DNA from: Lasiosphaeris hirsuta
Taxonomy: Eukaryota > Ascomycota > Sordariomycetes > Sordariales > Lasiosphaeriaceae
Assembly (NCBI GenBank): GCA_030549175.1
Contig: JAUKUA010000003.1
Location: forward strand, 1,488,001 to 1,552,000
Direction: 5' to 3'
Length of the DNA stretch: 64,000 nucleotides
The notes below the pieces were generated by a model. The model saw nothing but the letters and a program-made list of their open reading frames with translations, was not told the DNA's origin and made no database searches. The first letter of the stretch is position 1. Each line of letters starts with the position of its first letter. The translations under genes and the position numbers were made by a program. Below are positions 59,001-64,000 of this stretch, one piece after another.

Positions 59001-59519
59001 CGTTGGAAGAAGCTTGACCCCTCATCGTCGTCTGTCTGAACGCGCTTTAGCTGCTCGTACAAGGCACCGACTTGGGCAAGGTATGGCTTGAATTCCGAAG
59101 AGTCGATTTGGGGGATGTTTGTCAGTGTGACAGGTGGGATGTCTCGCGAGGTTGGGGGCTTGTGTGCGCTCGATGCGGGTGCGGCAGTATGCGGAAGAAG
59201 ACCCGTCCGCACTATAGGCGGCTGGAGCAAGGTTGAGATGGCATTCTGGCCGGACTCGAGGACAGCACTCGTCCAAGTTCCCGAGGACGTGTCTAGCGAC
59301 CCTCCTATCGAGTAGACGGAGCTTGCGGTAGAGCCCCTCCGTTGGTGGGTGCGCTGTGGGCTGTGTGACCGTTTCCTTGTTTTCGTTAGCGATTGATCAA
59401 TTCCCCATGCTGACAGTCGCATCGCACCCGTGGAAGGGAAAGTCCCCCCGCGAACCAGTCCCTAGCGTTGGCGACAGACTATCGACAGACTTGCGCGCGC
59501 CCTGGCTCGAGAACATCAT
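56052..59519 (-). CDS. VPS54: GARP complex subunit Vps54
   Basis: Predicted 1120-residue tethering protein of the Golgi-associated retrograde protein complex (Vps51-54), which captures endosome-derived vesicles at the trans-Golgi. Three exons: 59519-59428, 59375-56367 and 56313-56052, introns of 52 and 53 bp. The first exon (MMFSSQGARKSVDSLSPTLG to FPFH) is easy to miss because an ATG inside the first intron opens a longer-looking ORF; the intron has GTGCGA donor, GCTAAC branch site and AAG acceptor. Family blocks: RDIPPVTLTNIP with FKPYLAQVGALYEQL (about 120-165), the coiled coil ESVERIKGLRKELEVLDKEI and GLEIVQERRRREN (about 330-380), and the Vps54 core LNLHFANECEAISGRSG (about 715). The C-terminal exon starts MLHDVEHFQVRLGKIDGFEDLG. 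Divergent from MCM5. Confidence 0.88.
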
Positions 59520-60194
59520 GTCACAGGAAGTCTCCCCGGCCATAAGGCGATGTGTGGCGGGCAGAGATCATGCACAGATCCGGATGTGGGAAGCGACGGG
59601 AGCTCGATCGCTTCGTTCTTCGTTTGGTGCAAAGGCGAAGCTGCTAAGGAACAAAAACGGCCAAAGTCACCGGGGTATCATAACTAAAATAAAGCAAATA
59701 GAGGCAAATCGCAATCGTAACAGACAGTAAGGGGCGTCCGAAGCTACGGGACCGATGTCATTCGTGTTGCTGTCGTGTCATTAGAGGTAAGGAAATATGC
59801 TAAGCTTGCGCAGGGAGTTCAAGGTCGGTGCACTGTGTCGGGCTGTCCTCCAAAGCCACGAATCATACTTGGGTTTGGGGGTCAGCCTTCCGGACGCATC
59901 AGTAGTTGCATAGGCACTATATTGCTTTATGCGGTGGCTCCTCAATTCCGGGGCAGCTGTTCTCCTGAGGGCCCAAGCTCTGGAGGGTCAAAGTGTGGGG
60001 TCTAATTAAGACCCCTGCCCGATGTCGCGTCTGAGTCGCGCTTGCCGGTTAACGCGTCGCGCATTTTCTGAGAGTCCCCTTCCCTGATCCAAATCTACCC
60101 CTCGATCACACCAGCCCGGCAACCACCTCTCCACATCCACCACTTGCGCAACGACAGAACTCTCTCTCTCTAATCTACCACTGCAGATCACAGG
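59520..60194. promoter_or_regulatory. divergent promoter VPS54 / MCM5
   Basis: 675-bp bidirectional spacer. ACGCGT (the MluI cell-cycle box core) occurs at 60053-60058 as AACGCGTCGCG, about 140 bp upstream of MCM5; such MCB elements regulate S-phase genes in yeasts. Confidence 0.5.
60053..60058 (+). promoter_or_regulatory. MCB-like ACGCGT element
   Basis: ACGCGT hexamer upstream of MCM5. In yeasts MBF binds ACGCGT in G1/S promoters; use here is inferred. Confidence 0.45.
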
Positions 60195-62528
60195 ATGGAC
60201 CACCAGTCCGTCTTCTCGACCCGGCTGCTTCCGCCCCAATTCGGCGAGAAAGACCAGGACACCAAACTCCAGGTGCGGGACCTGCTGGAGCGTTTCATTC
60301 TTGAATGGAGACTGGACAACATCTACATCTACAGGTCAGATTCACTGCTACTCACGGTTTACGCAATGATACAGGCCAAGGACTAACAAGCCACCACAGA
60401 GATCAATTGCGCGAGAATGCGCTGCTCAAGAAATACTATTGCGATGTCAATATCGGCGACGTCATCAAGTATAACGAGGATATCGCCAACAGACTGGTCA
60501 ATGAGCCGGCAGAGATTATCCCCCTAGTAAGACTTGCTAGCATCGGCTCGCCCCACACCGCCTGCTGACCTCGTTGCAGTTCGAAAGCGCCTTGAAGCGA
60601 TGCACCCACAGGATTGTCTACCCACACCAGGCCAAAGTCAACCTCCCAGAGCATCAGTTACTCTTGCACTCAAGTGCCGAGGATACTTCCATCCGAAATC
60701 TAGACTCTCTTACGATCTCCAGGCTAGTCAGGGTGCCTGGCATCGTCATTGGCGCCTCCGTCATGTCCTCCAAGGCGACTGAACTCCACATTCAATGCCG
60801 CAATTGTGGCCACTCCCAGGATCTCCATGTTCTCGGCGGCTTCAGCGGCGTTTCTCTTCCAAGAATTTGCGGCAGGCCGAGGATTCCAAACGATCCGGGC
60901 GAGAAATGCCCCATGGATCCTTATTTTGTCGTTCACGAGAAGTCTAGGTTTGTCGACCAGCAGATCATCAAGCTCCAAGAGGCCCCTGATCAGGTACCCG
61001 TTGGAGAGCTACCCCGCCACGTTCTGATATCTGCCGATCGTTACCTCACAAACCGTGTTGTGCCGGGCTCCCGGTGTACCGTCATGGGTGTCTTCTCCAT
61101 CTACCAGAGCAAGGGTTCCAAGAACTCGACAAGCGGTGCCGTAGCTATCCGGACCCCATATCTGCGCGCCACAGGTATCCAGACAGACATGGACCAGACC
61201 GCAAAGGGTGCAGCCGTTTTCTCGGAAGAGGAAGAGCAAGAGTTCCTCGAACTCAGCAGGCGGCCAGACCTCTACAACGTAATGGCGGACTGCATCGCGC
61301 CGTCTATCTACGGGAACCGAGATATCAAAAAGGCCATTCTATGTCTTCTCCTCGGCGGCTCCAAAAAGATCCTTCCCGACGGAATGAGACTCCGTGGTGA
61401 TATCAATGTGTTGCTACTCGGTGACCCGGGAACAGCCAAGTCGCAGTTGCTCAAGTTCGTCGAGAAGGTCGCCCCCATTGCCATTTACACCTCCGGCAAG
61501 GGTTCATCCGCCGCCGGTCTTACAGCTTCCGTCCAGCGAGACCATACCACGCGCGAGTTTTACCTCGAGGGGGGTGCCATGGTGCTTGCCGACGGCGGTG
61601 TTGTGTGCATCGACGAGTTCGATAAGATGCGTGACGAGGACCGCGTGGCCATTCACGAGGCTATGGAACAGCAAACGATTTCGATTGCTAAGGCAGGCAT
61701 CACCACCATTCTGAATGCGCGGACGTCCGTCTTGGCTGCTGCCAATCCCATATTCGGCCGCTACGATGATATGAAATCGCCTGGCGAGAACATCGACTTC
61801 CAAACAACCATTCTGTCTCGTTTCGACATGATATTCATCGTCCGAGATGAGCACGAACGTGGCAAGGACGAGCGCATCGCCAAGCACGTCATCGGCATCC
61901 ACATGGGTGGCCGTGGCATCGAAGAGCGTATTGAGTCAGAAATTCCTGTCGAGAAGATGAGGCGTTATATCAGCTATTGCCGAACGTGAGTCCCCCGCCC
62001 CCTTCTTCAAGCTACCATCTAATACCTATACCTAGCCGTTGTGCACCGCGCCTCAGTGACGCCGCGGCCGAGAAACTCTCATCTCACTTTGTCGCCATCC
62101 GCAAGCAGGTGCACGCATCTGAGCTCGAAGCCAACGCGCGTTCCTCGATCCCCATCACGGTGCGCCAGCTCGAAGCTATCGTGCGCATCACCGAGTCGCT
62201 GGCCAAGATGTCGCTCTCCCCCATCGCGTCGGAAAAGCACGTCGACGAGGCCATCCGCCTCTTCCTCTGCTCTACCATGGATGCCGTCAACCAGGGTAGC
62301 GGTCAGGGCAGCCGCGAGCTCAACGATGAGGTCGGCCGCGTCGAGGCCGAGCTGCGCCGCCGGCTGCCGATCGGCTGGAGCACCAGCCTGGCAACGCTAC
62401 GGCGCGAGATGGTGGAGGGGAAGGGGTTCAGCGAGACGTCGCTCAATCGGGCGTTGATGATTTTGCAAAGGAGGGATACCATCATGTTCCGGAACCAGGG
62501 GGGGCAGGTGTACCGAAATGGGGCTTGA
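60195..62528 (+). CDS. MCM5: DNA replication licensing factor Mcm5
   Basis: Predicted 721-residue subunit of the MCM2-7 replicative helicase. Exons 60195-60334, 60400-60526, 60580-61985 and 62036-62528; introns of 65, 53 and 50 bp. The zinc finger has cysteines at about 162, 165, 186 and 199 (CRNC, ICG, KCP). The AAA+ core shows Walker A GDPGTAKS (about 370-377), Walker B CIDEFDKM (432-439), sensor-1 AAANP, and the MCM arginine finger SRFD (502-505). The C-terminal winged-helix part ends [16 protein letters not shown]. The Mcm5-specific N terminus [10 protein letters not shown] and the Mcm5-type [15 protein letters not shown] presensor region support subunit 5 rather than other MCMs. Confidence 0.97.
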
Positions 62529-63062
62529 TGGAGGTTGTGATGTTCTGGCTTGGAAACGAGGGCCTATTGCATGAGAAGGATTTTTGTTATGTGTGAGTTG
62601 GGGCAGGGATAATGGGCGCTAGCGCGGGCGTAAAGGGGTAAACTTTGAATGTCATCTATCTATTCATGGGTGGGTAAGGCTGGGAAACATGAATAGTGTA
62701 CATAGTTTGTTTGTACATGATGGTTATTGAGCCGACTACCTTGATCAGACTTGGAGGGTAATTATCATGATGATTGAACCCAATTATTTGTAGAAGTCGC
62801 CTCAGCCCTTCGATACTTGGTACTTTCAAGCTACAAAAAGTTGGTATATAGTTCTCAAAACAACAAAGTCATGCTATCTATTCTAAACCAGCTCGAGCCA
62901 CTATATCATCGAGAACTGGGTAGAAGGAAAATATATGCTCCCATCAATACTAATCAGATCCATGTGCTTCAACAGAAAAAGCTCAGACTTCAAAATTTCA
63001 TCTCATTTGATCATAACGATATCATCCCACGCCCAAAATTCAACACACTCTCACCGTACGCT
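62529..63062. other. 3' spacer between convergent MCM5 and ligase
   Basis: About 530 bp, AT-rich after 62700; nothing recognised. Confidence 0.5.
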
Positions 63063-64000
63063 TTAAACATATGCAAGCGTGTTATCATCCCGTACCACAC
63101 CCTCCACACCTAGTGCCGCCTCATTCCCAGCGACAGAAGGACCCCTGACAATGATCTAGACACGCTGGGTTAGCAACCACATATGACGTCAAAACAGGAA
63201 TCGGCCAAAAACATACCTCTCCCCTGCTATCACCATCTCCGTTCTTCTGCGCGCTGGTATCCCGCAAGAGAACCTCTGCACTAGTTACGGGCGCACCAAA
63301 GTGCGACACCTGGTCATCGAAAATACGATAATCATAGAAGCCCGTTTGAGCTACCGCGCCAGCCACCTTGGCGGCTGTGAGGGCGTAAATGACGCGGGCG
63401 CCCGTGTAGACGCGCAGGTCAGAGAGGATTTGCGAAGAAAGTCTCGCGGTGTCGGCGCCGACGCGCTCGGCAGTAAAGATTAGACGTAGCTTGCCGGGCT
63501 TGGTGCCGATGGCGGGGCGGAAGCGGTCGTAGTAGCTCGTGAGGAACGAGGCTGCGGGCATAACGCCTTGCGTCAGGGTACGGGTCTGGAGCCAGTGGAT
63601 GTTGCGGGCGACGAAGGACGAGGCCACGGTGTTGCCCATCTCCTGATGCGTCTTGAGGAGAGCGGCGGGGGTGGCGACGAGGATGGTGGGCGTAATGCCG
63701 CGGGTTGCGATGGCGAGGTCGTCGGCCTCCGAGCCGACCGAGTTGAAGGCGACCGAGGCATTGGAGTAGAGAGCGGCGAGCGTCAGCACGAGCGTGTGTG
63801 TGTTGGCCAGGGAGTCGGCGGGCAGGAACAGGTCAGAGGGGCCTATCCGCTGCGAGGTGGGAATGGCGAAGACTTGGGCCGAGACGCCAGCTATCAGGTT
63901 TGCGGAGGTAAAGCGCACCATTTCTTCGGTTGTGCCGGGCCTCGACTGCCAGAAGATAGTGACGTCGCGAGGCTCTTTCTGACCCTCCATGGATGGCAGT
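63063..64000 (-). CDS. AMP-dependent ligase / acyl-CoA synthetase-like (3' part)
   Basis: 3' end of a gene whose 5' part lies beyond the right edge; the frame stays open to the edge, so the ATG at 63990 is probably internal. Exons 64000(partial)-63217 and 63155-63063, 61-bp intron. The encoded stretch belongs to the adenylate-forming ANL superfamily N-terminal domain: PADSLANTHTLVLTLAALYSNASVAF, TRGITPTILVATPAALL, KLRLIFTAERVGADTARL and YALTAAKVAGAVAQTGFYDYRIF correspond to the substrate pocket and A5-type region. GEIIVRGPSVAG after splicing corresponds to the segment just before the hinge. The protein stops about 20 residues later (REDNTLAYV-type end, here RDDNTLAYV), so the C-terminal lid with the catalytic lysine is absent. 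This short form is, as far as I recall, a known fungal long-chain-CoA-synthetase-like group. Confidence 0.75.

Noticed and set aside
59085..59422. VPS54 start at the ATG 59422
   Set aside because: That ATG lies inside a 52-bp intron; the upstream exon with ARKSVDSLSP fits the family N terminus better and keeps phase.
1..64000. CRISPR array, integron, prophage or biosynthetic gene cluster
   Set aside because: The organism is a fungus; no spaced direct repeats, no integrase, and no PKS/NRPS/terpene cyclase core gene was seen. ERG20 is the primary-metabolism enzyme.

Overview
The window is nuclear DNA of a filamentous ascomycete, most likely a Sordariomycete (Sordariales-like). The evidence is the short GT-AG introns (mostly 50-70 bp, with CTAAC/CTGAC-type branch sites), GC-rich coding sequence, a single dispersed 5S rRNA gene with its own upstream TATA and T-run (the Neurospora arrangement), and proteins that are typical of Pezizomycotina. 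All exon structures below were built by hand from splice motifs, phase and family alignment remembered from knowledge; no search was run.

Layout. 0-8 kb: an FAD-dependent amine/amino-acid-type oxidoreductase (+), the ribosome-biogenesis factor RRP7 (-), a decayed MFS transporter pseudogene (+) and a MOSC / ferredoxin-reductase / 2Fe-2S fusion enzyme (-). 8-16 kb: a gene-poor stretch, a 683-residue F-box protein (+), and more empty sequence. 16-20.7 kb: RVS167-type BAR/SH3 protein (-) divergent from the mitochondrial cysteine desulfurase NFS1 (+), then a small six-cysteine secreted protein (-). 20.7-35 kb is sparse: a CsbD/Hmp1-like stress protein (+), an NmrA-like NAD(P)-binding protein (+), a seven-exon adenosine-deaminase-family enzyme (-) and a 5S rRNA gene (+). 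35-39.3 kb: a broken tRNA-Phe, the decayed N-terminal third of a GABA/amino-acid permease, and an intact allantoate-permease-family MFS transporter (-). 41-50 kb is a dense housekeeping block: PXA/PX/Nexin_C protein (-), SUB1/PC4 (+), FPP synthase ERG20 (-), APC8/CDC23 (+). 50-56 kb holds one secreted protein (+) in otherwise empty sequence. 56-64 kb: VPS54 (-) divergent from MCM5 (+), and the 3' part of a long-chain acyl-CoA-synthetase-like gene (-) that runs off the right edge.

The genes do not form a biosynthetic cluster or a defence island. They fall into housekeeping pairs arranged head-to-head (RVS167/NFS1, PXA/SUB1, ERG20/APC8, VPS54/MCM5) separated by 0.6-0.75 kb shared promoters, and accessory genes (transporters, NmrA-like, secreted proteins) surrounded by 2-4 kb gaps rich in G/C homopolymers and microsatellites. 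The most notable items are three pseudogenes (two transporters and a tRNA), the MOSC-reductase-ferredoxin fusion, the cysteine-rich secreted candidate effector, an acyl-CoA synthetase that lacks the C-terminal lid, and a 5' exon of VPS54 that simple ORF calling would miss. I did not find a convincing previously undescribed multi-gene system.
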